From Aurantiochytrium sp. KH105 (taxonomy: Eukaryota; Sar; Bigyra; Thraustochytrida; Thraustochytriidae), in assembly GCA_003116975.1 (NCBI GenBank), contig BGKB01000193.1:51865-115864 (forward strand): DNA of 64,000 nt. The letters run 5' to 3'. Within the stretch, counting starts at the first letter, position 1, and each line of letters starts with the position of its first letter. A program made the translations under genes and the position numbers. This document shows, piece after piece, positions 9,201 to 17,210 of the stretch. Below the pieces are notes generated by a model, which saw only the letters and a program-made list of their open reading frames with translations, was not told the DNA's origin and did no database searches.

Positions 9201-12200
9201 CACGAGCGCGAGATCGCGCGCAAACACAACGTGCTCTCGCCCACTGCACAGCAGGAGCTTCGTGCCGCGCAATTTATTGTCGACGAGCTCCAGCTCACGC
9301 CCTGGTACCTGACCCAGAGCTATATTAACAACAAGGCTGCCGAGCAGCCACGCCTCAAGCTCATCGGTCTCGGCGAGCCCTCGGGCCGACATGAGGCTAT
9401 TAGCTACTTACCAGAGTCTATTGAGGGTTCCATTCGTAAGGGGGCGCGCAACAAGTTTCGGCACCGAATGGTGGCTGGCGCTGCTGCCACTGCAGCTGCC
9501 CTTAGTGCTGTTAAAGCTGCCGATGCAGAGGACAAGCAACAGGACAACAATGAAAAGAAAAAGCGCAGTGACCGGTATGGTGGTACCGAGCGCGATCTGC
9601 GTGGTCTCACCCTCGAGGTGGGCGCCAAAATTCTTTCTCTTTTTGGCCACGAATGGGAGGAGATTGATCTCCTCGACCGCTGGGATCGCATCATGCTTGT
9701 CGAAGAGTACGCCTCTGCCTACGGTGGCGCTGCCAACATTCCCTTTCTCACAAAATTTGCACGCAACGCGCCCAAGCTCACCGAGAAGGACATTCGTGAG
9801 CGCGACGTTGTGCAAAAGCGCGTCAACGCTCTCTTCGAAAAGCAGATCAAGGCCATCAGCCAGCAGCAACCCCCCGCGTACGTTCTTGAAGAGGAAAAGC
9901 GGCGCGAGCGCAAGGCGCGTAAAAAGGAAAAGCGTAAGCGCGAACGTGCCGAGAAGCGCAAGCGCAAGGCCAATGGTGAAGACGGTCAAGAGGAGGGCGA
10001 GGACGACGCAGACGGTGACGACGGCGAAGATGGCGGCAAGGATGACGATGCAGACGACGAGGATGATGAGGACGACGAGAACGAAGAAGATGAGGACGAG
10101 GACGAAGACGACGAGGCAGCAGAGAACGAAGAGGACGAGGATGGGAATCCAAAGTCCGCCAAGGCCAAATCTTCGGCCAAAATGGAGCAAGAGGATGAAG
10201 CGATTCTTGAAGATCTCGACAGTGACTCGGACTCGGATGACTCGGATGACTCTGACGCAAGCTCTGTCGACGAAGGTGGAGCGGCGAACGTGACCGAGCC
10301 CGGAGCCGCCGGCTCCGATGCGGCATCGACAAGCAAGGCGAACGCCGCGGGAGTTGACGCAAAAGCAGATGCCAAGACTGACGACAAGACTGGCTCCAAA
10401 GCTGACGACAAGGAGGCAAGAAAACAGGCCAAGGCTGCAAAGAAGGCAAAAAAGAAGGCAGCCAAGGCAAGCGCATCTGCCGCAGGCACTGGGCCTGCCG
10501 CGACCTCCGGAGCTGCTTCTGGCCCGAACAAAGCGTCTGGCGCCGCGGCCAAGGACGATGATTCGGACTCGGACTCAGACTCGTCAGATGATTCGGACGA
10601 TGGCGGCGCAAATCTGGACATGTTCAAAGCAAGTCTGGCAGGCCCGATGCAGTCCAGCGAGAACCTTCTCGACCAGAAAGACGGCGCTCCAGGCGCGGCG
10701 GCTGGGAAAAAGAAGGGAGAGCGCATGAGTGACGAGGAGCGAATGCTTGCTCTATTTAAGCAGAACATCACCAAGCGCCACATGACGGATGATGACAAGC
10801 AAAAGAATGAGGCAATCCTGAAGGAAGCTGCGGATCGTGCCAAAATGAGGCAGATCCCGGCTAACCTCCCCGGTCAGCCTCCTTTCCGCAAGCAGCAGGT
10901 GGTGCGGCGCACGGTGATTCGCAACCTTCCCAACGGGGAGACTGAGGTGAGCGTCGAGTACATCAAGGCTCCAGAGCTCGTCAAACAGGTGCGCGAAGAC
11001 ATTCGCAAGCGCGAGAGCCTTGCGGAGGGCTCGCGGAGGCTCACGCGGCCTGCGCTGGATAGCAAAGCGCGTAATCGCGCTCCACCTCCGCCAAGGGTGC
11101 AGGAGCGAGACCGTATCGAGGGCAAGAAACGTTTCGAAGAGTATCAGGCGAACATTCGTCAGTACGGCAAGAACTGGCCTTCAACCGTGAAAGCGGAGGG
11201 CGACCAAAAGCGCTGCCGCACTTGCGGTCTTCCTGGACACGTGAGCAATGCGCGCATCTGCCCGCTTAACCACTTTGAGCTCAAGGACAACGACCAGGTG
11301 AAAATGAAGGGTCTAAAGTTGAAGTTGCCCATAGCCCCATCTGTTCCCCCCGTGGTGGGCCGCATTAGTCAGCGCACGGGCGTCAAGAGTTTCCTACAGG
11401 CGCGCAAGCGCCAGCTCGGTGGCAAGACGGAGCCCTCGAGCAAGTCTGCCAAGCGACAGAAACGGGGTGGCAACAGGCGTGTGGGCCCCGTGTCAGACCT
11501 GAGCGAAAAGCTCATGAAAGTGTATCAGGAGCTCTACGTGATGCGCGAGGCCGAGCTCTTTCGAAAGAAGGTTAACAAGCAAGCTGTCCCCCGGTATTAC
11601 GATATCATCAAAAAGCCCATGTACTTGGGCAAGATCAAGCAGAAGATCGAGGGTTTGCAGTACACCTCTCGCGCGGGCTTCATGGAAGATCTTAACCTTA
11701 TGCTGAGCAATGCCGCCACTTTCAATGGCAATGAGAACGAAATCACGCGCAAGGCGCGCGAGCTTGTGAGCACGGCAGAGAACTCTATGGCCAAGATGAG
11801 CGACGTACTCGCACAGCTCGAGCAGAACATTATCGACAGTGGCGCAGCAGCGCCTCCGCCCCCGTCATCGTCTGGTTCAGGCGCCGGGTCAAACAAGCGC
11901 CGCAAAGTGAACTCTCTCTTTAAGGCGATGCCAAATCCCCCAACCGCTGCTGCCGCTGGAGGAACTTCCTCGTCATCGTCGTCATCGTCAACCACGGCGC
12001 AGCAACCAAAGCAGCAGCCGCAGCAAGCGAACCTTTCTTCACAGTCGTCTATGAGCTTTGATCCATTTGCGGACGATGATGGGCCCTCGGCGACACCTGG
12101 CAATGACTTTTTCAGCGGCGGTCCGACGCCCAGTCCGGGTCCGGATATGCCGCGCCCGAGTCCGAGCCCAGGAATCAGCTTTCCCATGCCCTCGCCTTCG

Positions 12201-12323
12201 CCTGGCCCAGGAATGACGCCGCTTCCTGCACCGAGTCCAGCCGCGAGCGAACTCTTCAATATCGATCTCGAGAATAGCGACAATGTTGTCGAGGAAGAGG
12301 AGGAGGAAGAGGAGATTGTGTAG
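6294..12323 (+). CDS. TAF1: TFIID subunit TAF1 (bromodomain protein)
   Basis: A single 2009-residue frame from ATG 6294 in a strong context (CACCATG), a little longer than animal TAF1 (about 1,900). Residues about 600-1170 form the TAF1 central domain (DUF3591), with the conserved EYMEERPPLLCNVGMA segment. A lysine-rich then highly acidic stretch follows (about 1200-1340), with a second acidic Ser/Asp segment near 1420-1440. A zinc knuckle of CX2CX4HX6C form (CRTCGLPGHVSNARIC) lies at about 1640-1657. One bromodomain (about 1742-1829) carries the PRYYDIIKKPM helix region and the acetyl-lysine Asn in AATFNGNENE. The tail is Pro/Ser-rich with PSPSPGPG-like repeats and ends in an acidic run. TAF1 scaffolds TFIID at core promoters in the nucleus. 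Animal TAF1 has two bromodomains; only one is seen here. Confidence 0.95.
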   Translation: MSLARWTAAGRAAPSAKAAPSREDGRYAPRGIMSKLSEDEVKELGNQELARFPKLVDDSGEPVLRFSALLPSEAGQQHPLVPADKVIKRNRREVKVNEETWEHDALEKAQVLCHSVGFSLLGTPAEQLPIGHVIEEDLSDDESDSDNSSFAERADAKQIKPLESLANGHASSKGTPGSANGHLDASTSAAASTKISHGNKALSEESSITSCTDLLEMPTKRDSVVAAIDTAWENSISWGDDEEDPAGSKTSGNDSKDAFSSTAIVSKSTSVSAQPISIPSLDSKNVSVPPAKSDVAAVSPGASQDAKKSGASSPRSPKINIPKIVLSKSKGSPTSPVQPQQQQLSSAPPPPPPPLPSSSKNPDAMDVDDSDDDDDFDVEWSSSGPAGAGAGATGGSMSMTTGSNAQFFQVSMPTQNLGTSSNWGVFADEMENPPPRVSATELAVSQYLRTPMNQELASCMWLDQICWDEDLLDKRVVIDASFGAPLVVSANDTGCLTRDEIVEAYGNDVRPGAVLAREAMVVEKKKKEVFEKSAMGLKQLKKISKDERRTKLRENGYFRFIDEKNESNTEMGRGISERLRCRRLPQIPKEVIVQEYKAELKAADARRLHRPEVVVNPEVPLQVGKHTIFHAGIDGGIRQNRKNWTRADISGSTGAICLFEYMEERPPLLCNVGMASMLCNFYQADKPTDESFIPPTPPGHGRPVVLQPGDRSPFFAILRPKEMYPAIVNDLIVAPVCEHKVSKTDFLLVRPKRKGSSSTGAGADGAGSKEDVYIRNIKSLYLVGQTEPQREVFHPGTAETRANKRAKMREFLDWFVDYQVIRRFNREQRKRNSQVEPRKRNNLVQVAMDSKTFEHMFSLIAPAVVQKSLKRVAHVNRGRVVLNTSEAANLNDLREKISGPGMCQYESLQAGLQRLRDRSIELTSMCEVTRVMHAQAVLMDFYHLKERAGFALKEAVLSGGTHGVVPGSQHEREIARKHNVLSPTAQQELRAAQFIVDELQLTPWYLTQSYINNKAAEQPRLKLIGLGEPSGRHEAISYLPESIEGSIRKGARNKFRHRMVAGAAATAAALSAVKAADAEDKQQDNNEKKKRSDRYGGTERDLRGLTLEVGAKILSLFGHEWEEIDLLDRWDRIMLVEEYASAYGGAANIPFLTKFARNAPKLTEKDIRERDVVQKRVNALFEKQIKAISQQQPPAYVLEEEKRRERKARKKEKRKRERAEKRKRKANGEDGQEEGEDDADGDDGEDGGKDDDADDEDDEDDENEEDEDEDEDDEAAENEEDEDGNPKSAKAKSSAKMEQEDEAILEDLDSDSDSDDSDDSDASSVDEGGAANVTEPGAAGSDAASTSKANAAGVDAKADAKTDDKTGSKADDKEARKQAKAAKKAKKKAAKASASAAGTGPAATSGAASGPNKASGAAAKDDDSDSDSDSSDDSDDGGANLDMFKASLAGPMQSSENLLDQKDGAPGAAAGKKKGERMSDEERMLALFKQNITKRHMTDDDKQKNEAILKEAADRAKMRQIPANLPGQPPFRKQQVVRRTVIRNLPNGETEVSVEYIKAPELVKQVREDIRKRESLAEGSRRLTRPALDSKARNRAPPPPRVQERDRIEGKKRFEEYQANIRQYGKNWPSTVKAEGDQKRCRTCGLPGHVSNARICPLNHFELKDNDQVKMKGLKLKLPIAPSVPPVVGRISQRTGVKSFLQARKRQLGGKTEPSSKSAKRQKRGGNRRVGPVSDLSEKLMKVYQELYVMREAELFRKKVNKQAVPRYYDIIKKPMYLGKIKQKIEGLQYTSRAGFMEDLNLMLSNAATFNGNENEITRKARELVSTAENSMAKMSDVLAQLEQNIIDSGAAAPPPPSSSGSGAGSNKRRKVNSLFKAMPNPPTAAAAGGTSSSSSSSSTTAQQPKQQPQQANLSSQSSMSFDPFADDDGPSATPGNDFFSGGPTPSPGPDMPRPSPSPGISFPMPSPSPGPGMTPLPAPSPAASELFNIDLENSDNVVEEEEEEEEIV

Positions 12324-12861
12324 ATCAACTATCTCCCTTCATTAGGCGTGATTTGTCTGTCTACGGTCCTTCCTGCCTGCCTGCCTGCCTACCTGCTTGC
12401 CTATCTGCCTGCCTGCCTCGGTATTAAAGTGAAAAAGTAAGATTGACAACATTGAAGTCACGAAATGGCTGTCTGTCATCCAGTGGGCTAGCCATGCTTG
12501 GGGCCCCAGCCTGACGGGAATTCTTGAACTTTAATTTGACTCGAGAAATCGAACCTGAACCGGACGCTGACTTGGCTGAGCCTGAGCCGGAGCCTCTGTA
12601 ATGCCATCATGGCGTCTACCAGTGCAGTGCCAGTGCACCTCGGAGTTCAACGGATAAATAAATCAAGAAGTATGCGACATGGAGGCTCCGTCCGGGTGCA
12701 AAACATAGCGCGCGCTGCGTGAGCAAGCAAGCGAGCAAGCAAGCAAGCGTGCGTGCGTACGCACACGCATGCGTGCATGCCTCGACGTTGATTGAGCAAA
12801 TACACTCCCATTCCGAAGAAGAGCTGCACGAGTTCCTGAGAATCTGCAAGCTGTTGTTAAC
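12324..12861. other. Intergenic region with TGCC and GCGT repeats
   Basis: This holds the TAF1 3' flank and the promoter of the next gene. A TGCC-rich run lies at about 12368-12419, and CAAG and GCGT/GCAT runs at about 12720-12780. No gene is seen. Confidence 0.6.
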
Positions 12862-13539
12862 ATGGAGGGCCCTGCTGCACACGAAGAGCAGGGACTAAGC
12901 CGAGAGGAGGGCGGTCGCCAAGGCGCACTCGGACTTCACGTCAAGGCAGTCGGAGTCAACAAAGGTCGGCAGTCCTCCGCGTCGCCGACATCCCCGAAGG
13001 GCCTCGTTGCTACCAAGGCATCCCCGGCTTCGCCCAAATCCCCTGGAGAGCGGGCTAAAGAATTCCTCGACAAGGTCGAGTCGGGCGACGTCGAAGATGC
13101 TTTTGCCCAGATCCAGCTCGAAGGCACCAAATCAATGCGTCGAGGATCTCTGGCGGACTTGCAGGGCTCGGTGCTTGAAGTTCGCCGCAGCCAGCGCGAG
13201 ATTTTCAGAAGTCTTCGCGATATCCGGCGCACGAGCGAAGATGTTGAGGCCTCGATCGATAACAGCCTTCGTCGTTTCTCTGTCGCGCAAGCAGTCGTGC
13301 ATCGCATGCAAGATCGGTCGTCGCGGGCGCAAACTACAAATTTCGTTCGTGGATCAGACGAATTCAAGAACTGGGAGCGTCTTCGCAATCATTCAAAGTC
13401 CATTGCGAGTCACGTCCGCAAAGCCAAGCTCCAAGAAGAGGTTGCTAAAACCCAAATGGTGCTGAACGACCTTGCATCTGGATCGAAAGAAGCCACAGAC
13501 GATCATCCGCCCCTCGTTCGGCGAGCAAGTCTCAATTGA
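12862..13539 (+). CDS. Hypothetical coiled-coil protein with SP motifs
   Basis: A 225-residue frame from ATG 12862 (TTAACATGG context). The family is not recognised. Residues 1-70 are polar and low complexity with several Ser-Pro sites (SPTSPKG, SPASPKSPGE), possible targets of proline-directed kinases. Residues about 88-150 are strongly helical with a heptad-like pattern (SVLEVRRSQREIFRSLRDI), and a second charged helix lies at about 165-205. There is no signal peptide or membrane segment. It converges on the TPX2-like gene, with 203 bases between the two stops. Amino-acid composition and clean codon structure support a real gene, but only moderately. Confidence 0.6.
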   Translation: MEGPAAHEEQGLSREEGGRQGALGLHVKAVGVNKGRQSSASPTSPKGLVATKASPASPKSPGERAKEFLDKVESGDVEDAFAQIQLEGTKSMRRGSLADLQGSVLEVRRSQREIFRSLRDIRRTSEDVEASIDNSLRRFSVAQAVVHRMQDRSSRAQTTNFVRGSDEFKNWERLRNHSKSIASHVRKAKLQEEVAKTQMVLNDLASGSKEATDDHPPLVRRASLN

Positions 13540-13742
13540 GAAAAGGGAACAACACAAGCGGTACCACACAGCCCAATCAATAACAGGCGTACGCGAATCG
13601 CAAAAGAGAGACAAAGAGCGAGAAGAACAACAGAAAGAGAAGGAACAGAAGAGAGCAAGAGAGAGCGAGAGAGAGAGAACCAAAATTTGCCTTGCTGATT
13701 TGCTGAGTTGAGAACAAGATGTAATCCAAGGTTGTCGGAAAC

Positions 13743-16700
13743 TTACTGTACATGAGCATTCTTGGGACCACCACGAGCCTTGGTGACAAGGAAGGGTGAC
13801 TCAGGTTGAGTCAAGCGGGGCGGCGTGGGCATGCGTGCCGTCCCACGTCCTCTGCTGTAGGACGGCATGGGCCGCGCCTTGCTGACGAGGGTCTTGCGGT
13901 ACTCGCGAATGGCCTCCTCCTCTTCGAGTCGCTTGCGTTCCTCCTCGCGCATCCTTTCTTCTTCTTGCATGCGCAATTTCTCCTCCATCATGCGATCAAA
14001 CTCCCGACGTTGTTCTGCACGAATATCACTCTGCAGCTTGATGTCAAGGACACCAGAGACGCGCCCTGGGAGCTTGAGCTCAAAGGTCTTTTCAAAGGTT
14101 GAGCGAGGCAGTTGACGCGCATGGAATTGGTGTCGCTCCATCTCTTCTTGGCGCTCCTGGGCGAGGCGCTCCTCGCGCGCTTGCTGCTTGAGAATAGACC
14201 GGCGAAGCGCCATAGGAGTAGCTGGCTCCGTCAAAGGCTTTTCGCTGGCAAGCACCGCAGGCTCGTTCACTGGAACGCAGATCGGCCGTGCCTTGAAATG
14301 GCGAGCCCGCTCTTCCTCCTCCTGCTGCCTCTGGAGTTCTTCCTGACGCCGCTGCATCGCAATTTCATGGCGTCGAAGGCCCTGCAGGTTGAATGGAGCA
14401 GGAGCGCTAAGCTCGCGCCTGTTGACTGTCGGGACATTGGGAGGGCGGTTAAAGTTCGGCATTGGACGGGCATGGAAGCTTCGCTCTTGCTCCGGATCCG
14501 AAAATACCGAGGGAGATGCCACCATGGGTCGCGTGGTTGCCCGAGAGTCCGTACGGAGGTTGAAAGGTGCGAAGCGGGTCGGCTTTGGCACCCAGCTCTT
14601 CCCCAAGTTACGCTGGCTACCGAGCGAGTTGCGTCGCGGCCTTGTCGTCGCTTGGTTCATCGGCGCATTCTCATCGTTGGGGCGCCGGGTCGACGCACGC
14701 TGATCCGTGCGGAAATTGAAGGCCTTCGGCACAACCGGCGCTTTCTTTTCGACCTTGGGTACACCCACTTCGCCATTGCTATGCATAACGTTGTCGGGCA
14801 AGGGGCGCGCCTTGAAAGGCTTGAAGTTCTTCAGGGCCTCCTCCTCGAGTTCTTCGCGAGATTTGGCGACAGGAGCCCGAAGACGCATGTCCGTATGGAA
14901 CTTGGGCTCCTCTGGTTCAGTCAGCTGCGGAACGCTCTTGGCAGGGAGCTCGAGTCCCGTGCGATGCTTGTACCTCGCAGGGGTTTTGTGCAAAAAGTTG
15001 TGCACTTGGGACGCAAGAGATTCAAAGGGAGCCGATTCGCTCGCTTCGGGATGACGACCGCCGACGCGCTTGTCCGTGGCGAACTGAAAATCCTTGGGCT
15101 TCGTCAAGCGCACGGGACCATTCTTTGCTGCACTGGGCCGAGCATTGGCCTCCGGAGCATCCTTCTTTGAAGCTGAGTTTGGCGTGACTTTTTTCGATCC
15201 GAGGCGCTGATCGAGTTGAAGCGACGGAGCCTCGCCTTTGGTGAGCGGCTTCTTCGCCGGCTTGGGGACGTTGTTGCTGGCGAGGACGCGCTGGATCTCC
15301 TCGGGTCGCTTCTCGAGCTCGCGGCGGCGATCTTCCAACTCTTGGCGCGCCCGCTCGAGTTCCACAGTTGTGCTGCTTGGACGGTTAGCACGCCGAGGTC
15401 GCACATTTTTCATGAACGACGGGGTCTGCGGTTCGGTCAACTTGGGGCGCGAGACGGCCTTTGCCTTAGTCCCAAAGTATCCTCCGCTTCCAGGAGTTGC
15501 CCTGCGCGATCCCCCTGGACGGCGTTGGGCATTGTTGTGCTCCTCCTGGTTTCGCGACCAATTGTCCGTGGGGAGCATGTAAGATGGAGTTCCGCCACCC
15601 GAGGCGAAGCTTCGGGAGCTCTTGACGCTCCCACTCCGCATAGCGCTTCCAGGATTATGGCGAGTCATTGAGCGCCCACGCTCCTTGTGCGCGCTAAAAG
15701 CCTTTTGCCCAGAGCGCGGAATGCGCGAAGCCGCCGAGAATGGCTGCGCACGAGAGCTGGGCGATGCAAGGCTGTGCATGGCGGGGGACATGAACGAATG
15801 CCCGGGCGTCGCGTTGTTTGCGGAACGCGGAATGCGAGATTCAAACGGGGTGAATCTCATCGCAGGCGAAGCGGCCGGCGAGGCGACCGATCGCGTTGCA
15901 GGTGTCGCTGCATCGGCGTTCGTGACAGAAACCGGGGAGCCAGCTGTGCTGGTTGCAGGCGTGTCAGGATGACGAGCTCCAGGCGTCTTCGCCTGAGTCG
16001 TCGCGGGCGTGCCGGGCTTCTCCGTCACAGGCGTGCCAGGCTGCGCCGTTGCAGGCGTTTCCATCTCCGCCGCAGCCAAAGGTGAGTTGGCGATGGCTGT
16101 TGTAGACACGTTCGTCGCGTTCTCTGCCTCTGCCGCAGCGGGGGAAGCTGGAGGCATGGGCGGTGTGGCCGCGAAGTTTGGTGCACTGCCAGACTGGGCA
16201 GGGGTACTGGCCGCTTGTTTGTGCTCCAAAGCCTCGGCTGGCTTGACCACAGCGGGTGTTTCGGCAGACCGGGCAGGCGTGCCAGGCGTTTGGTTACGCC
16301 CAGCAGCCGCGTCCGACTGCACCGCGGATGCAGTGTCTTCGGTGTTCTTCTCTACATGGTCTTCGACGTGGTGGCCGGCTGTCTCCTCGGGACCGAGGTG
16401 AAGCTCATCGAGCTGCTCCTCAAGGCCTGTCTCGTCATCAACGGCGGCGTCCAGGTCCTGGTCAGGAGTTTTGGGCGAAGCTGCAGCAGCTTGCGCATCA
16501 TCGGGAGACCCAGAAATCATCTGATCGTCATCGTCGTTAAGTCCGCTGTCGGCGAGGGCTTGAGCATCGTCCATGGTCCACTCGTCGACTGTCGCTTCTT
16601 GACCAAAAGCATCTACAGTTGGGCCATCGTAGTCGTTCAGATCGGGGCTCAAAAGATCAGGCACGGGCGAGCCCTCGGATCCGAGGCTGCCAACGTTGTC

Positions 16701-17210
16701 GTCCGCGCTGTCCTGGAGAAAGCTGGGATGTGGCAGCTTCTCGTTGGGAGCGGTGTACTGGTCCAGCACGACTTCTTTCCGCGACTCCGAGTCCGGGGTC
16801 AGCGGTTTGCGTGGGTCAGGGACGCCGTGGGAAGGGTCTACATTGACGTTGATGGAATTTTCATTCTCGCCATTTTCGTTATCCGCGTCCTTTGCGCCAC
16901 CGTTGGACGCCCCTGCCTTGGTCTGTGGGGGCATGTAGTTTGGGTGTGATGGGTGAAACATGGATCTTTCAGTGCCTTCCACGTTGATTTTCTTCTCGAT
17001 GTTGCGCAGCCATTCGTCAGGGATGTTGTTCCGAAAGACCTGGTACTGTTCGCGGACGGCGAAAAAACCGTCTTCGTTGGTAACTTCGCTGTTCTCGTCC
17101 ATTTCCTCCTCGAGCGCGAAGTCTGTGTATTGTGGGCAGTCGAATTCCCAGGACACCTCTTCATTCTCGCCATCTATATGGCTTGTTTCGGCTGGCGCTG
17201 TGCTGTCCAT
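13743..17210 (-). CDS. TPX2: TPX2-like spindle assembly protein
   Basis: Read from ATG 17210 (1155 residues). The frame extends to a TTG at 17483, but the added peptide is low complexity and the ATG peptide begins with an acidic, aromatic segment (EVSWEFDCPQYTDF) as in TPX2 N-termini. The middle (about 240-560) is Pro/Ala/Thr-rich with repeated Thr-Pro sites. From about 600 on there are spaced motifs of the forms FxxxTDxR (FQFATDKR, FNFRTDQR, FNLRTDSR) and F[KH]ARP[LM]P (FKARPLP, FHARPMP, FKARPIC, FHARQLP, SKARPMP). The C-terminus (about 1000-1120) has the long charged helix of the TPX2 domain (RREFDRMMEEKLRMQEEE). TPX2 family proteins bind microtubules, are controlled by importin and Ran, and activate Aurora kinase in animals. 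The Aurora-binding part was not identified here. Confidence 0.8.
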   Translation of the reverse strand: MDSTAPAETSHIDGENEEVSWEFDCPQYTDFALEEEMDENSEVTNEDGFFAVREQYQVFRNNIPDEWLRNIEKKINVEGTERSMFHPSHPNYMPPQTKAGASNGGAKDADNENGENENSINVNVDPSHGVPDPRKPLTPDSESRKEVVLDQYTAPNEKLPHPSFLQDSADDNVGSLGSEGSPVPDLLSPDLNDYDGPTVDAFGQEATVDEWTMDDAQALADSGLNDDDDQMISGSPDDAQAAAASPKTPDQDLDAAVDDETGLEEQLDELHLGPEETAGHHVEDHVEKNTEDTASAVQSDAAAGRNQTPGTPARSAETPAVVKPAEALEHKQAASTPAQSGSAPNFAATPPMPPASPAAAEAENATNVSTTAIANSPLAAAEMETPATAQPGTPVTEKPGTPATTQAKTPGARHPDTPATSTAGSPVSVTNADAATPATRSVASPAASPAMRFTPFESRIPRSANNATPGHSFMSPAMHSLASPSSRAQPFSAASRIPRSGQKAFSAHKERGRSMTRHNPGSAMRSGSVKSSRSFASGGGTPSYMLPTDNWSRNQEEHNNAQRRPGGSRRATPGSGGYFGTKAKAVSRPKLTEPQTPSFMKNVRPRRANRPSSTTVELERARQELEDRRRELEKRPEEIQRVLASNNVPKPAKKPLTKGEAPSLQLDQRLGSKKVTPNSASKKDAPEANARPSAAKNGPVRLTKPKDFQFATDKRVGGRHPEASESAPFESLASQVHNFLHKTPARYKHRTGLELPAKSVPQLTEPEEPKFHTDMRLRAPVAKSREELEEEALKNFKPFKARPLPDNVMHSNGEVGVPKVEKKAPVVPKAFNFRTDQRASTRRPNDENAPMNQATTRPRRNSLGSQRNLGKSWVPKPTRFAPFNLRTDSRATTRPMVASPSVFSDPEQERSFHARPMPNFNRPPNVPTVNRRELSAPAPFNLQGLRRHEIAMQRRQEELQRQQEEEERARHFKARPICVPVNEPAVLASEKPLTEPATPMALRRSILKQQAREERLAQERQEEMERHQFHARQLPRSTFEKTFELKLPGRVSGVLDIKLQSDIRAEQRREFDRMMEEKLRMQEEERMREEERKRLEEEEAIREYRKTLVSKARPMPSYSRGRGTARMPTPPRLTQPESPFLVTKARGGPKNAHVQ

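Noticed and set aside
9986..10843. Serine-rich minus-strand frame in TAF1
   Set aside because: Complement of the acidic GAC/GAT/GAG tract of TAF1.
12530..12610. Possible tRNA B-box-like sequence on the minus strand
   Set aside because: A GGTTCGATT match occurs, but no cloverleaf or acceptor stem could be drawn around it.
14112..15170. Plus-strand frame of 352 codons inside the TPX2-like gene
   Set aside because: Starts at an alternative codon and mirrors the TPX2 coding strand; composition is non-protein-like.
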